Shown: positions 48,577-63,560 of the stretch, piece after piece | How the letters are laid out: the number at the start of each line of letters is the position of its first letter | How positions within the stretch are numbered: the first letter of the stretch is position 1 | NCBI RefSeq assembly: GCF_932526225.1 | Contig: NC_064039.1 | Coordinates: 15,864,639-15,928,638, forward strand | From: Nematostella vectensis | Taxonomy: Eukaryota > Cnidaria > Anthozoa > Actiniaria > Edwardsiidae | DNA: 64,000 nt | Direction: 5' to 3' | Notes under the pieces: generated by a model | What the model was told of the DNA's origin: nothing | The model's database searches: none | Seen by the model: only the letters and a program-made list of their open reading frames with translations | Translations under genes and position numbers: made by a program

Positions 48577-51500
48577 GCAAGCTCAACTCGACAGTTATTA
48601 TATTGATTCGGTTCAAGTTCGGTTCGACGTACGCCGTAACCCTAAACTTTTCATTACTTTGTTATCGGCTAGCTCATGTGAAAATTATTTATGATATCTA
48701 AACATATCACAAGTTACTTTACTCTATGAATTGAGAGCGGTTTTTTATGGACAGTGAGCTTTCGTATATAGTAGACCCCAAGAATACTTGATAGGTACAG
48801 CGGTACTTTCTCAAGCGCTCAACCCCATTCAAAGGCCACTTGTTCACAAAGTCCCCGAATATTTGGTTTTCACTAAAACGAAGTATTTAGATACCTGTGC
48901 GACTATGAAGCGGGAACTTGTCTCGGTTGCGAGCGTCTTGATAGAGGTACCAAGTAAAAGAGTCTCCTTAGAACTAGTTTTAAACCCTTTCTACTTGGAT
49001 AACATAAATTACTCGTAAGCTTCGACTAATTTTCATTTCATTTCATGTATCGAGTTGGTGGTTTCTACAATATCTAGAAAAAGTTGTCTTGCCCTAACAA
49101 CCAACCCGTACTTTATCAGTTCACCTTGACAAGACTGTAGTTAATCAAAACGTTGTCTCACAGAAAAACTAAGCGAGAAATCCTGAGATGATGTTCGCAC
49201 CAAGCCTTGCCAAATACGTCTACTCATTTGCTCTGACAAGGGTGGTTAAAAACACTTTGATTTGAAGATTGATTGGCGCGCCATGGTTGCGACTATTGCA
49301 TTATAATTTCATTAGCTTATGTTATTCTGTGCAACTCCTTTGATGTTTTGTTCGCCCTTAAGGGGTCCACTTTTATTTTTCTTTCAGTACTTGCACCATT
49401 TTTACCGCAATCCACTTTGTAAAAAATCTAAATAACTTTTATTTCGCTAGGTAACAAAAGTGACTGCTGTAAAATTTTCTACCACAATAGCATTGCCATA
49501 AGTCAAATTTCACTTCTATCTTTACTTCCGGAAAATCAATCTTTTTAATTTCTTTGAACCGCTTACCAAATCCAAATTTGCTTACCTTCATTCCATTTTA
49601 TTCAAAATGTATTTTTTTTCGTTACCATCTGCGTAGAACTGACATAATCCTTGACACTAGCATTTTAGGCTCGCTGTTTCATCATGTCTCTCCGCGGATG
49701 CCCAGAGAAAACCCCATTTTAGCGATTCTATCCTTGAAACATAACGTATTTTGGCCGAGTCTTTGGGTAATTGGATTAGATATCTACTCGGATCATATAA
49801 AGCAATCCCTCAGATCCCTTTTTCATATCGTATCCCACAGCATGCTTAGGATCACATCACGACAAACTGTCACTTTCATGATGAAAAACTGAAGAAGAAA
49901 CTGCTCAAACGTTGACACCGGATTCATTTTGTATTGCTTGGGAAATCTGTGAGAATAACTGAAGTGGGTTTCACAATGTCTATCAAAAAACTACATATTC
50001 ACTGACACAATAGGACCGTTCAGTCATTATTAAAAAAGACTTCAGTGAGTAAAGAAGTGTCTTGAAACATGCGGAATTTACTTCTTTTTCTCTTGGTTAG
50101 AAAATCAAATTAATCATTTGGGCGAACGCGGTAATGTGCCCGCAGGCGAGTCCCCTGATCACAAAAACACCTGACAATAAACGTCATGAAGACATCTATA
50201 GCCCAGCGACCTTGAAAACAGGGTACTTAACCTAAATGAAGTTTGTACTTATGGGAAATATTAACAAAGAGTAAACCTCTTAGCTCAGCCGGAGTCCTGC
50301 TAATCACTTTATACTATTTACGAGTGAGTGTTTGTTTGACGTGTAATGGGGGTCTTATCGCACGTTCTGTGTGTGCTAATCGCAAAACCCACTTGTAATT
50401 ACTCTCTACAGTCCTGGAGATTTTGGCTGAGATCGCTACGGTAAAAAGGCTTTCCATGCAAAGAATCTCGATGAAATCTCTGTAAGGGGACAACAATAAA
50501 TAGATAGATGGACAGAAATGTACAAATCCACGTTGTATTTAGTAGGCGCTCCTAAACACTGTAGCTCTCTTTTACGTTAATTCTTGACTTTCCCTTTAAT
50601 TCTACACGTTAAAAACTAAATCTTAAAAACTAAAGGGAAAGGGAAATTAATGGGAAAAGAGCCAAAGAACTTCTTTTGCTATTGCGATAACTATTTTTAA
50701 ACTAAGATCTTTAGATATGACAAATACACTTATTGAACTCGGAATCTTAAAAAACTTTTATGGATATTAGTGTGTCTGTAGATGTACATGTCTACCATGG
50801 CATTCCGCGTTTTCTATCTAGTAACTACTGAATGGCTGCCTGCAGACTTGTCCCTGAGAAATCCTAGAGTCAAAATAACCGTGTACTTTATAAGAAAGGT
50901 ACTTTTTGTTCTAGAGACAAAGAGTGTATTCATATTATCCAGACAATAGAAGTCTTATGCCATGAGAGCATGTGTAGAAAAGTTGAGCTTTCAGATACGT
51001 CCCTTTAATCAAAGTAGTTCTTGTGCTCTATACTCTAACAGAATCACTCTTTAAAAATACTATGACCTCTGTCAAAATGCTTCCTAAAAATGCTGCTTCA
51101 TCGGTAAAGCTACTTTAGCTATGGTTTGCAGTTTTGATCACATGCGCAATACATGTTATTTTTAAAACTCGCTGGAATAAGGATGAAGTATACTAATGTG
51201 TTTTGGATAAATTATCAACATGAATAGCTATTGAAAAAAGCATTTACTGGAAATCTCAACGCTTCCGAGAAGGTAAGATGCACATTGCAGTGGTTGTTCA
51301 GGGAACTGGAAAAGGCCATATCAGGGCCAGCGGGGGTAAGTCATTCACTTTGTTACGAATTATTTCATCTCAGAACAATAAGGCGGAAATGAGAAATATT
51401 TCCCTAGAGGCTTATTATAAAATAACTTTACAAAATGCAAGAGTCGCTTCTCAAACTTTGCTTTACATAAGATAATTTTTTTAGGGATTTCAATGTTTGC

Positions 51501-52373
51501 ATTTATGTTATGAAGTCACCTTAAAGCAATCGCCGGGAGAATGGAGAATGAAGCGGGAAAATAAGCCCCGAAGTCATCGAAACTGTCATTGGTCTTAAGA
51601 GGTTATACCTCCTGAAGACGCGCCACTATTAGGGAAAGATCGGGAGGGTGCGAGTGCCAATATCGCTTGTTTCCGATAATTTGCTACCATGACTCAAAAT
51701 TAAAAATTCCCCACTCAAAGGACATAATACCTATAATTATGACATGAGAACGATTTATGTGTAATTCATATGCAGACCAAGGAGGTTTTCAGGGAGTTTT
51801 AATGCTTCAGGAGAAGAAACATTACTTACGCGTAGCCCGTTAGGAGAATGAGAATTGGATAATAGGATAAGAGAAACGAGGCAAACAGGAGAAAAAAGAA
51901 AAAAAATCAGGTGGTGGCACAAAGGCGGAGACAAAATTGATTTCTTTCCCGTTTTTTTAATTGTTGGAAATTTTGCAGTATACCAGGGTTGTTAAATTGT
52001 ACTTTTTTAGCGCCCGTGAATTTTCGTGGTCGCAATTAAATTTAGCTTTAAAAGAATTAGCATAAAAATTAAACAGAAAACAATATTTTTGTAACGGTCA
52101 AGTTTTAGTGTTATCGGGAAGAACGCAATAGTTTGGCGCTTTACAAAAAAAGGACAATTTTAAAGGTTTTAAGTCATCCAAAGTCTGTCTGTAAATTGCA
52201 TCTATTTTTATAAAGTTACCATGGCATTGTGTATGGGAATACCAACCCCTTACTTAACTCTACCGTTGTTGTACACTATTGCTCATCAACAACTGACCGC
52301 ACATCGAAATTTGGAAAGTAAAAGTACCAGGTCTATGTCATTTGCCATGGCTTTCTTAGAAATTTCCTCATTA

Positions 52374-52513
52374 GAGACAAACGAATCCTGCCTCTTTGTT
52401 GTGATTATGGTAACTTTAAATATCTATTTGATGTAGTGAAACAGAGACAAACGAATCCCGCCCTTTGTTGTGATTATGGTAACCTTAAATATCAATTTGA
52501 TGTAGTGAAACAG
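52374..52513. repeat. 70-bp tandem duplication
   Basis: GAGACAAACGAATCC(T/C)GCC through GATGTAGTGAAACA occurs at 52374-52443 and again from 52444 with a few differences. Confidence 0.9.
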
Positions 52514-55500
52514 CTCCATCTCATCAAGACACGCGCGAACTTGGTGATCGTGTAGTTGAATCTGCTATCGTTGCCAAATTGAACGGGAAAAAACGACTTT
52601 TTAAAAGGCGCTAGTACTATCAACATTTGGTTACTAACAGCAATTAGTAATTTTTCAAAGAAGGTGGATTACTTCACTATCTTTCTTTTCTGGAATGTAC
52701 ACATATCTTTTCAAACTTCACTGTAACATCCACTTGCGATTTCTTGAAATGTTTGTAACAGGCCACCCATTATTCACTATCTTAAAACGAATTCTGCTGA
52801 AACCCATTGACAATTACCGTTAGCGCTAACTTGAACTTGAAATTTCATCTAAATTTAACAAGTATCCGCTAGCATTCAAAAGAAATACTCACAGTGTTTC
52901 CCTGATAAAGTAGTGGCCAGAGAAAAAAAATACGGCCACTGTCACGACGCGAGGATAAGGTAGTAAGACCGGTCAGCTGATATCGTACAAAGAGACGAAT
53001 CTGCTCAAATCATCTCTTGCGCCTTTATCAACTGAACCGAGGATCGAGATTTCGCTCCCCAGTGGAAATACGTTGAGGTCACGTTTTATGCATAATAAAG
53101 GTTTATTTCGCGACACCCTAAGGGTTAATTTTCCCTTTCATGCAATACGAAAAATAAACCTTGGCTGGAGGAAAGTGATTCTTATTTACTTGGAGAGGAC
53201 AGAGGATATTGTGTCCTGTTTGTATAGGTATTGTGTATATTCATTCTCCATAACTCAGTTCCCTTCTAGTGATATCTGTCTTCGTGTAATTATTCATGTC
53301 TTTGCTACATTCACGCTGTTTCAGATATTTCGCTTCCTCGTTCGGCCTCTCTTTTGATACTTGATAATGGCGCAATCAGTATTTTAACGGAATCCAAACA
53401 GCCACGGGCGTTTTGAATCGACTGTGTTTGCTAAATTCATATATTTGCGCCTGTCTCTGCGATGTGTCTACAGATTGTGGGATTGCCGGCCAAAAGCTGA
53501 ATTGATTCGATTACTTCGTCAGGTTGTCAGTGTCCATATTCACATTAAAAAATACATTTAAAAATCGCTCCCTTTGAAAAAATTAAACTACCCTTCTAAC
53601 TTAATTAAGCCCACAATTCTAGATTAGTTTATCTATTGCGAGCGAAATCCGTACGAAATCATCTTGTTCTTTTGTTATACTTGTCCATTCATGCAAAGAC
53701 GGTATGGCGACACACAAGATAACAGAGTGTGTTAGACTGTAGTACGCGAGCTAAGCAACCCAAATTCATTTCACATGAAAACAGAATGATCGACTTGGCT
53801 AAAGCTTTCTATATGCTTGGACCAACTACTGCGCTTGTTATTTCTTTAAAGGCATATTAATTCGTTTTTTCGTTTTTTGTCGCCGCCGTGTGTGCTGTTT
53901 TCGGTGATTACATTCCCAACGCCCCGCAACAAACATAAAGGTAAATAAAATCGCGGGAACGTTTTCGGATCTTTTCTACTCACGTTTACTCGCTTTACGT
54001 TGAATGTTAAGCAACACCTTTCTATTTATTTAGAAAAGCAGTTTAGTTTCTATCACATTTTTCAAAATCATAGGTTATTAAAAAGAGAAAAATTAAAAAT
54101 TACATTGTAATAGCTTTTCAGAGTTTTCATAGTTGAAAAATAATAAATTCAACTAGTTTTCAAGATCGGAAATAGAAGGTCGAGATGCTAATGCATGGGA
54201 AAACTGGGAGGTCTCGTATTTTTTTCACAAATAGTTTTCTAAAACCTTCCAGCCGGAGTATGATAAGAATTGAAATACAATTTATCAAATGAAGCAGCCT
54301 GCGAAGCTAGGATGCGGAGTCACATGACATAGTCTCGCACACTACGCTTATTTAGACTTTGCTAGATGGCCGTAGCGGTATTTTCGACGCTGACCTCTCA
54401 CAGTTCGACGCGCGCTACCGTGGCCACATTGACATTTTGTGAAGCAAGTCAATGAGAATGCGAGAAACGAGCTAACTAATTGACATAAACTGGCCAAAAG
54501 CTTGGCTAGTTCAGCTTTAGTTTGTTTCAGTCGAACCGGTGAAACTCACATTGTAACTGCTGACTTTGTCATGCGAGTACGATAGCGCGCGCCGCACTGT
54601 ACAGGTGTACCCGCGCGTTCTTTTTCGCAGCCAAAGACAAAAAGCGCTGTAGACGAGTATGCTAGATTTTCCTTAATATGCTTTAACTAGCGAAACTTGA
54701 CCAGGAAGACTGGAATTCTATTTTGATATTTTTAATTGCATTTCTTTTTTGTTACTATGCTATTCGTTGCTTCTTAACGCCTTCGTCAGTAGGATATAAT
54801 TTTTTTTCTGGTATGACAAATTAAGGCTGTCGGATCTAGATGATCTACAAGGCAAACATTATTATCCGATGGCTTTTTTAATGCAAAATTAAGATTTAAA
54901 TCTAAAAAGAGGAAAAGAAGAGCATTTTATCGACGATGGCTTTTAGAGTCAAATGAAGATCCTGCAACTTGATCGCCCACGGCAGGTTTGTCGAGGTGTG
55001 TGCGAAAACAGACGAGCACGACACCTGGGCGAGTTCGCATATGGATTAAACGATATCATACAAACGAGCTTCAAATGAGCTTTAAAGTCAGGTTGAATAT
55101 GAAGAGATCACTCATAAGCAACACAAGCAACACCGTCTGGTATTTATGACCCCCAGTTGGGATTGCACACTCTAACGTGTACTTGCAAATCGCGATTTAA
55201 AAAGAGCAAGTTCTCCTTTACCGGTGATTAGACCATAGATTAACATCATTTCGCAACAAAGCGCAAATTTTAACCTTGCCCTACCAACAAAGCTATAGAT
55301 TTGGTTTAAACTGCAGAAATTTTATGTCTCTGGTTCAATTGAATCTAATCCTTTCTAAATTTAACATAATGACGGGTTTCATAACCATGTAGGGGTTTGT
55401 TACGGTGTTTTGGTTAATACTATTCCCGTAAACGGTTCCTTACCTCGTCTGCGACAACTTGAATGTCACAAAACCAGTATTCAGATGCGCACTCTCCTCC

Positions 55501-56604
55501 TGCTTGGCTCCATTACCCTAATTTCTCTCAAGCTTATGTCTTTTTTACTGCCCTTGCTCGCTTTGCGGTATATTGAAATAAATGAGATTCGGAAAATGAA
55601 CAAGTAGTATGATATATCGCACTCGCGAAAGTGTTTGAGCCGGAAGAAATCGAAAATAAATTGTCTCAATGCTCGAATCCGGTCCTCATCACGAGATAAA
55701 TAGTCAAAGGGGGATATTGGGATGCAGTTGATCATATAATTAAAAAGCGAAGAGCGATCTTTCGGTCCTTTCATCTAATGTTGGATGTTCATTAAGAGGT
55801 TCATTGAGAAAATGCGCGAATTTTCAAAAACATATCCTACCAATTCTAGAACATACGAGCACCTACGAGACTAGATAGCACTTGGGATTACTAGAATTGC
55901 CTGATGTGGAGGTAAAGCGTGATATACAAGTAAGAAAAAAAGTAATGCTCTCATACAGCACTAATATGGTGTTTAAAGCCCTTGAAAGTCTTCTCTCCAC
56001 TCTTCCCAGTATGCAGCAACAAAAGCCGCTTTTCCTCATTATGTCCTTTAATAGAATGTATGAAAATTACATCGCATTGTTATATCCTATCGGGCTGTAC
56101 ACTAACGCCAAGTTTAGACGCCGTTCTTTTTATGTGCCGCAAATGCATGCAAACGAAAGATGAAAAGAAATGGCGTCTTAACTATGCCTTAAAATTCTAT
56201 AATAAGAAAGACGCAAAGAGAAAGGGGATGCTTATAACTCTGTCGATGATCAGAGACCTTTTTATGGATTATAAAAGAGCGGGGACCATCATCCGATGAA
56301 AATAATATTATAAAAACGCGTCTTGATCGTTGTTAGCGTAGTAGCGCGTTCAGGGTAACGTATAGCCTCTTCCCCATGCTATTGTAATGACATCATAATT
56401 GAGCTGAGAAGCACTCGAGATTTCGGTGATTGGGCGAGACGGAGGCCTCGAACTTCGAGAAATTTAGTAAAAACAAGAAACCTTAGAAGGCATAAGATCC
56501 AACAGCACTAAAATTTCCATTGTTTTTGTTTGACTTTTTATAAATCTTTTTTGCACCATCTAAATACTCATTTTTAATTTAAGGTCACATAAATGACATA
56601 TGCA

Positions 56605-56982
56605 CGTAAACTATGTGAGAATTCAGCGAGTAAAAATGTTGGTAATAACACACCAATGCTATTTTAAAACTACCTTTTACTTTCAACATAAAGTATGAGT
56701 TTGGCCATTTCCATCGTCTCACACAACATGGTTTGCTTACATGCTGTTCAATACTTAATTCTTACAGGAGGCAAGAAAAGAAACCTACATTGTCGTAAAC
56801 TATGTGAGAATTCAGCGAGTAAAAATGTTGGTAATAACACACCAATGCTATTTTAAAACTACCTTTTACTTTCAACATAAAGTATGAGTTTGGCCATTTC
56901 CATCGTCTTACACAACATGGTTTGCTTACATGCTGTTCAATACTTAATTCTTACAGGAGGCAAGAAAAGAAACCTACATTGT
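56605..56982. repeat. 189-bp tandem duplication, nearly identical copies
   Basis: Block 56605-56793 (starting CGTAAACTATGTGAGAATTC, ending GAAACCTACATTGT) is repeated at 56794-56982. I noticed a single difference (CGTCTCACAC versus CGTCTTACAC) apart from the edges, so the duplication is very recent. Each copy includes TTAATTCTTACAG, a good acceptor-like sequence. Confidence 0.93.
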
Positions 56983-59900
56983 CAGCGTGGCTGCCCTTAT
57001 TGCAGTTCCGCCTGTTGCTAGGGCGTAACACTCAAGGATATACCACATCGATTTCTTAGATAATTCAGACGTCTGAAAAGTGCGATTACGTTTATGCGTT
57101 GAATGGCTAGATTAATACAGGCGAGATTTGCCTAAAGGAATGACAAGCTTCTTTTGCGGCAGGAAAGCCTGATTAAGCTTGGCTTAGAGGTTTCTTTATA
57201 TCCTTTAAACCTGTTTTGTTTTGCTCCATCGCCAGAATGGAGCTATTTGGAGCAAAAACCCATCCTATTGAATAAATATTGCTCGAAACTGTTTATTTTA
57301 TTCAAGAGAAATTGGAAATCACTACCGTAGATAAATAGAATCTAATATAAATAGTAAACGAATCACGCAGGAAATAGGTGCACGAATATGTGCACGATAG
57401 GTCAAACATTGATAAAAATCGACAAGTATTCCGTAAGTTTGAATTGGTGTTTGGCTTTCAGAAATGCTATTACAAATACAAAATACGAATATCATGGCGA
57501 TTTAACCACTTCTCAGTGTTTCTATTATGATAACCGTTTCTTATTTAACACCATTACTAATTGCCCAGCTGTAAACCAAACACACTCTCTCTCAGCTATT
57601 CAGTCATTTCCTTTCTTGCAAGAAAACCCTCGACATCACAGACGATTAAGATGATTTATCAGTTGCCTTTTGAGAATAATGTGTTTAAATCGCATATCAG
57701 GCAAATCTGTGTCTCTTGGCAGAAGCTGTTGAGAGGTCACGTTGAGAGTCCATTAGTCAAAAGGCAAAGGATTATAGGAAATACTTGTTTGCAAGAATTC
57801 TGGCGCCTCGGGCAATACAGCTCGTTGGATGTGTTCTAGTTTTGATAGCATGTAGTTTCCCATACGTCAAATTCTTACCAATCGAGGTTTCCTTTGGTGT
57901 AACCAAAGCACTTCACTTGTGCAGTATAATAGCGTGTATTAAAAAAACGTTAAGCTTGCTACTATTTGCCTTTATGCGCTTTGTTTTCATTTGTATTTGT
58001 AGTCCCGAAAATCCACGAATGACTTCCGGATAGTTTTCGAATGGGCTCCGAAAAGAGAGGAAAATCGAGCGTCTGTTGAACGTAATATACTACTGAAATA
58101 CAGGATGCCCATTCGCGAGACCTTTCGGGGAAACTTGGTGGAAAAGTTGTTGAGATTAAAATTTTGTTGAGCTAAATCATTTTACAAGGTAACACATGTT
58201 CATCAAATGAGTAGTGCAAGTTTAGAAACCATTTGTAGAAATTATATTTTTATTTTTTTAGTATTGTGGCTAATCAACACGAAACAACCTAACGTAAATA
58301 CTTTCCTTTGAAGCATAATAAGAAACGATTTCTATCACAAACTCTAAGCTAAACAATACAAATCTGAATGCGGTTTCTCATGGCGAGATTATTAACAAAA
58401 AAGTTTGCTTATTTTTAGTAGACTCCTTATCACGTTTATCACTGCTCATCGCTCGAGATACAGGAAGTGCCATAGAATATGATTTTTTGGAGACCTTGAT
58501 TATAACCAATCCTGTCATTGCCATGCCAATATATCTAAGTATCCTTCTACAATTATTTAATATTAGAGATGAATGTATGGAACCTTTTTATATTTCGAAC
58601 ACCCTCTCAGTAGAATAAATCCGATTTTCATCGCCCCTATAATAACCATTTTCCTTACACCCCTCGCTAAAAAGCTAGACTGATGCCATGTGACGGCCAG
58701 ATTTGCTCAAAGTAAAATAATAAAATCAAAGTTGTTAAATATCGAAACTTCCTTATAAACCCTTGTATACTTTGGTAAATGAAAAAATCAAATTATTTCT
58801 ATATCGATACTTTCTCAAAAATCGGTGCCGAACAATAAACATTGTTAATTCTTTTAACAGTTTCTCGTTAACTTTTTCTTGATGAGAATTTTTTAACCTT
58901 AAAACGTCTCAGAGCATCGGTATTAACACTCCATAAGTACTGACGGTGTAAATAATACTAAGCGCTAATACTAAAGCAAGAGTACAATTACATAACAGAC
59001 TTACCTAACGTCTATATCCTCTCTAGTTTTTTTGGAGGACTAGGAAGCAAGCCTTGTTTAAAGCAGCCAGATTTTGTTTACTATTAATGCTTCTAAACTG
59101 ATTCGGGCGCTGACAGGTCTGTGGGCCTACCAGTCATTTCAATATCTTGAGAATGTTTTCGATATCAGGCCGATGTCATTTTTATGGTAAAAGCTCTTTG
59201 CAATCGTCCCCGTTATCAGCAGATGCGAATAGCTGAGTTAAGTTAAAAACTAGACGCTTTGATGTCTAGATTTTAATTCAAAATTATTCATTTTGCTTAA
59301 TTCGACTTGCTATTCATGTTATCGATGGGCGTTCCAGGGCAAACGAGGAAGACAAATTAGCTAAATTAGCACCTGTGCCATATAGGAACCCAAAGCTGTT
59401 AGACTGAGTATTCGAAATACTGGCGATCGAATATATTCAATGCTTATAACACCCTTGTCAAAAGTAAGCTCCGTCTTTACTTGCGGTAATGGGATTACTG
59501 TCCATCAAATATTTACTTTAAAACTATAAGTATGTTCGACAAAATTAAACATTATGTTTTCTTCTGCGCTTTTATATCTATTTTATATTCTTTTTTCATA
59601 TTTTATGTTCAACCCTGTGCCTTAGTTATGAAAAGGTAGCAAGATAAGTTGATTATTCTTGGTCTAATTTCGTGGTTACCCTAGAATATTTAGGTAAAAG
59701 CCTAGTCGTAGCTAATTCCCAAAGTGTTAATTACTGGTAAACTTTGTTTATATACTTATGAATGTTTGCACATTGTTTTCCAGAGTTACTTGGTTTGGCT
59801 TTTACCGGTGTGTACCTAGACCATTGAGCAATTCCTTGTGCATCGCAAAATGTAGTTATGGCTTTTTATGGTTAGATTTGATCAAATTGATCACATCACA

Positions 59901-61570
59901 ATGAAATAAACATACGCCGAAAAAAAATGTAGGCAAGTCAATTTTGTTCATAATGATTACTTTTTCTAACAATAAAAAGATATTTATTGCATTACTTTTT
60001 TCTCGAATCCTCGTACACAGCTTTGTTACTCAGTTACCCTACTACTACTCTACTACTATGTTATGGGTCAAACCAGGTCACGCCTGGTTTAATGATGGGA
60101 TTGATGCACCAAAAACAACACGAAAAGCACGATGGTTAGGTTGTTCCCTTTAAGATGAAGCAAAAGCCCCTCCCCCCCCCCCCCCCCCCACCTCCCCATG
60201 CTTTCATCGACTTTCCACTCAGTGAAAGTAATTGAAGTTAAAACGTTGAAGTTTTGATTGACAGAAAAAAAATCCCACTGATGGCAGGAGGGTATAGTAT
60301 ACCCATTATAGCATGCCAATAAATAAATATTGTAGTCAAGTTAATGATAGCTGCTATAACTAAACAAGGCTCAACTATCCAGATAAAGCGGATTTTCCTT
60401 TTTAGATTTGGTTGCTTTCTGATTCCAAATATTCAGACATCCTAGAAGGCATTTAATGTTTTACCTTTATATTTTTACGGGGCTAGAAATATATTTCCCG
60501 CGCGCCTTGTTTCTGTGCTTTGAAACTACCACAAATGCGTCTGTTTTTTCACGACAACTATATAAGTACACTTAATCAAAATATCTCTTATGATATGATG
60601 CCTAGATTTGATACATACAGACTATCGTTTCGCAGACATTTATCCCTCTTAGAATAAGGGTCTTAGCCTTTTTACTAAATGTGATCTTTTACCCTATTGA
60701 GAATATCGTAAAAAGGTGACTGATCTACAGTTTTCATCGATTCGGACACGTTGGACCATGACTTGTCGTTGTATTTTGACTGACTGGTTCTTTTTTCTTA
60801 AAGGAATAAACTAAAGACACTTCCTTTAAACGTCAAACAAGGACGGAAACAAAGTTTTAAGGGTCTATAACGAGTTATTTGCAATACTAGTCGTTACCAG
60901 ACTTTTCTTGTTAATGCGGGAAGGAGTAAATGGCTGTTTTCGATACATTTTTACAATTTTTAGCGTTTTATAATTTTAAAAATGGGAACATACCTGTGTA
61001 TGAGTTACCTACAGTCCCAAAATCTATTCAAATTTAAGCAAGGCTGCAATAAGAAAAAAATACATTTAATTTTTCTAATTGTCATTACGTGATACTATCA
61101 AGTTTTGCCATCTTATCTTCTTAATTTGATTAGTTCCAATTAGTTTTAATTAGCGCATCGAGGTCCGTGCAATAACATTGTCTCCGAACTAATAGAAATC
61201 TGGTGCTGTAAAAGTGTCCGTACAGCCAGAAGAAAGTTACTTTTTTTTTTTACAAAAACGCAGACTATGCAAGCAATTCAAACACGTGATTTGCCAATAA
61301 TCTACGTCATAGCTAGCTACAGAAATTGACAAATCTAGCTCGCAATGTTTATTTCTCGAGCTAAAGTTTTAAAAAGTTTAAACGAAGTTTGAGAACTCGA
61401 GAAAGGGACTTCTTTACTGTGCCTAGTATAATTGTTTCTGGTCTGTTGCAGAGTCATTCATTAGTTACACTAAAACAGGCAAAGCAGGTTATCTGAATAA
61501 ACGAGGTTTTATTATTCCTGAATAATACTTTGAAACGGCGCTGAGGGAGGCTAAATAGTTCGCTAACATT

Positions 61571-61685
61571 AAAGGTTATACTCACAAAGTGTTACGTAAT
61601 ATATATTAAAGGGTTATACACACAAAGTGTTACGTAATATATATTAAAGGGTTATACAGACAAAGTGTTACGTAATACATATATT
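61571..61685. repeat. Three tandem copies of a 38-40-bp unit
   Basis: Units contain AAAGTGTTACGTAATATATA and the flanking TTAAAGGGTTATACACAC. Confidence 0.9.
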
Positions 61686-63444
61686 TAAGAATGAATCCTA
61701 GCACTCTCGAGAAAAGTGCATTAATCTTTCACCTCATACTTGCGGTAAGACAGAAAGGTTTGGAAACACCAAAGGCCATGGGAACACGAGTCCTACGCGA
61801 GCTAATGTTTTCTGTAGTTGCTTGTTGCTCTCACTACTTTTCACAAGTACTTAATTTTTCATTCTTCAATTATGGGAAAATGTGTAGGGTCATTGTTCTA
61901 CGGCAAGAAAGATGTCAGCGTTAAATTGTTTAATCGGTTATAGTCTTATCCTAATACATCTAACTTTGAATTCAAAGCTTCACGCAAAGGCTAGGGTACA
62001 CGGATAATGTCATCGAGCTGGTTAAACTAAAACAAGTAGTATAGATCACTTTGTATTCCACTGATTTCCACTCTTTCCGCTATATTCTGGTATAATAACG
62101 GCTTTGATATACAGCTCTAATTACCTTCCTTGCAGCAAATGATCTTCACTTCACCTCAAGCCACGTCTGTTCACACTTCCTTTACGTTTCCAAAGAGGCC
62201 CTGTTGAGTTTGAGCCAGGCGTAAGCTAAGATTGTTCTTCTACCTGTAGATGTGATAAGAAATACTTGTTGTGGTGAGCCTGTAGGCATCTCGCCGTCTA
62301 CCTTTGTCTGCTACCCAATAATGAACATTCTAGTGCGACATGCATCAGCTAATAGAGGTCTACTCATAACCGCTAGGGTCATGGGCTTTGGAATACGACT
62401 ACAATATATAATTATTAAAGTAGATAAACCCAGATAAAATGAGTATCGTACGTGGTAAATGTGCGCACAAAATTTAACTAAAGGACTGTTTAGGGTTTTT
62501 TTTTTCAATTGGTCACATAGAGTAAGGAGACACCTAGAAAAGGCTTCCTCTCTATAACCGCTTGAAACAGGTGCTGACAACAAGATGCCAATGTTGTTGT
62601 TAATGTTTTTCACCGTTTCTTAATTTTGCGCGCTGATAACTCACTCGGAATTAAAATGGCGCCTTTCCCTAATAAGATGGCTAGTTAAAGATGATGTATA
62701 CTTGAGCACAATCACAAATGCTTTCTATGAAAAAAGAAAGACGGCAGCCGTGCTATACGGAGGACTTAAAAAATCGCGAAGGTTCTCTAAGTGTCTGAAG
62801 AGAATCATAAACCATCCGCTGACATACACTAGTGACGAACCGCAGGCCCGACCATGTTGAGAGCGCTTGGCTACACGACTAAAGGGTTCTGCCAAGTTCT
62901 TTTTATGGAACACGGTCACAATAGGTCATCTGTGTTATTCGAATGATCCAGATGTTTCTGCGTTTTCAAAGGGAGACCGTAAAATCACTGTTTCAGCGCT
63001 ATATGTGTGCTATGGACATAGTCCAGAGTTCACCCCTAAGAAAAACCCAACATGAAAAGAATAGAAGGAAAGAGCATAAATTTTTCTAAACCAAAATATA
63101 AATCTTCTTGGTAAAGGGAAGCCGGGTTCTAAAAATGTTTATTTGTTTTTACTAATTACCACTGCTTGGTCACATGCTATACTTCGATGTGTACGATACA
63201 GCTTCTCCAACAGAGGCTAATGCTATAAGAACCTTAACATAACAAGAGTGGCGCACAATAATATCTCCATTGAAAACTCAAAGCCTGATAAGCATTATTG
63301 TTTATGTTGTACCTTTTAAAGTCTACGTAAGTCTACCGTAAACACTTAAACATCCTTGAGGTTAATGAACATTTCTCACAGCTCGACAGGTATGTAAGTA
63401 CAAGGCCACACACGTCAATCACCTTATTTTTAGAAGGTGGAGCC

Positions 63445-63560
63445 TCCTTAAGGAATCCTCCTGTCCCTATTGCATTAGAATAGAAGCACTAACCAGACAC
63501 TCCTGAAGGAATCCTCCTGTCCCTATTGCATTAGAATAGAAGCAATAACCAGACACTCCT
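63445..63560. repeat. 56-bp tandem duplication
   Basis: GGAATCCTCCTGTCCCTATT through CCAGACACTCCT occurs twice, with one or two substitutions. Confidence 0.9.
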
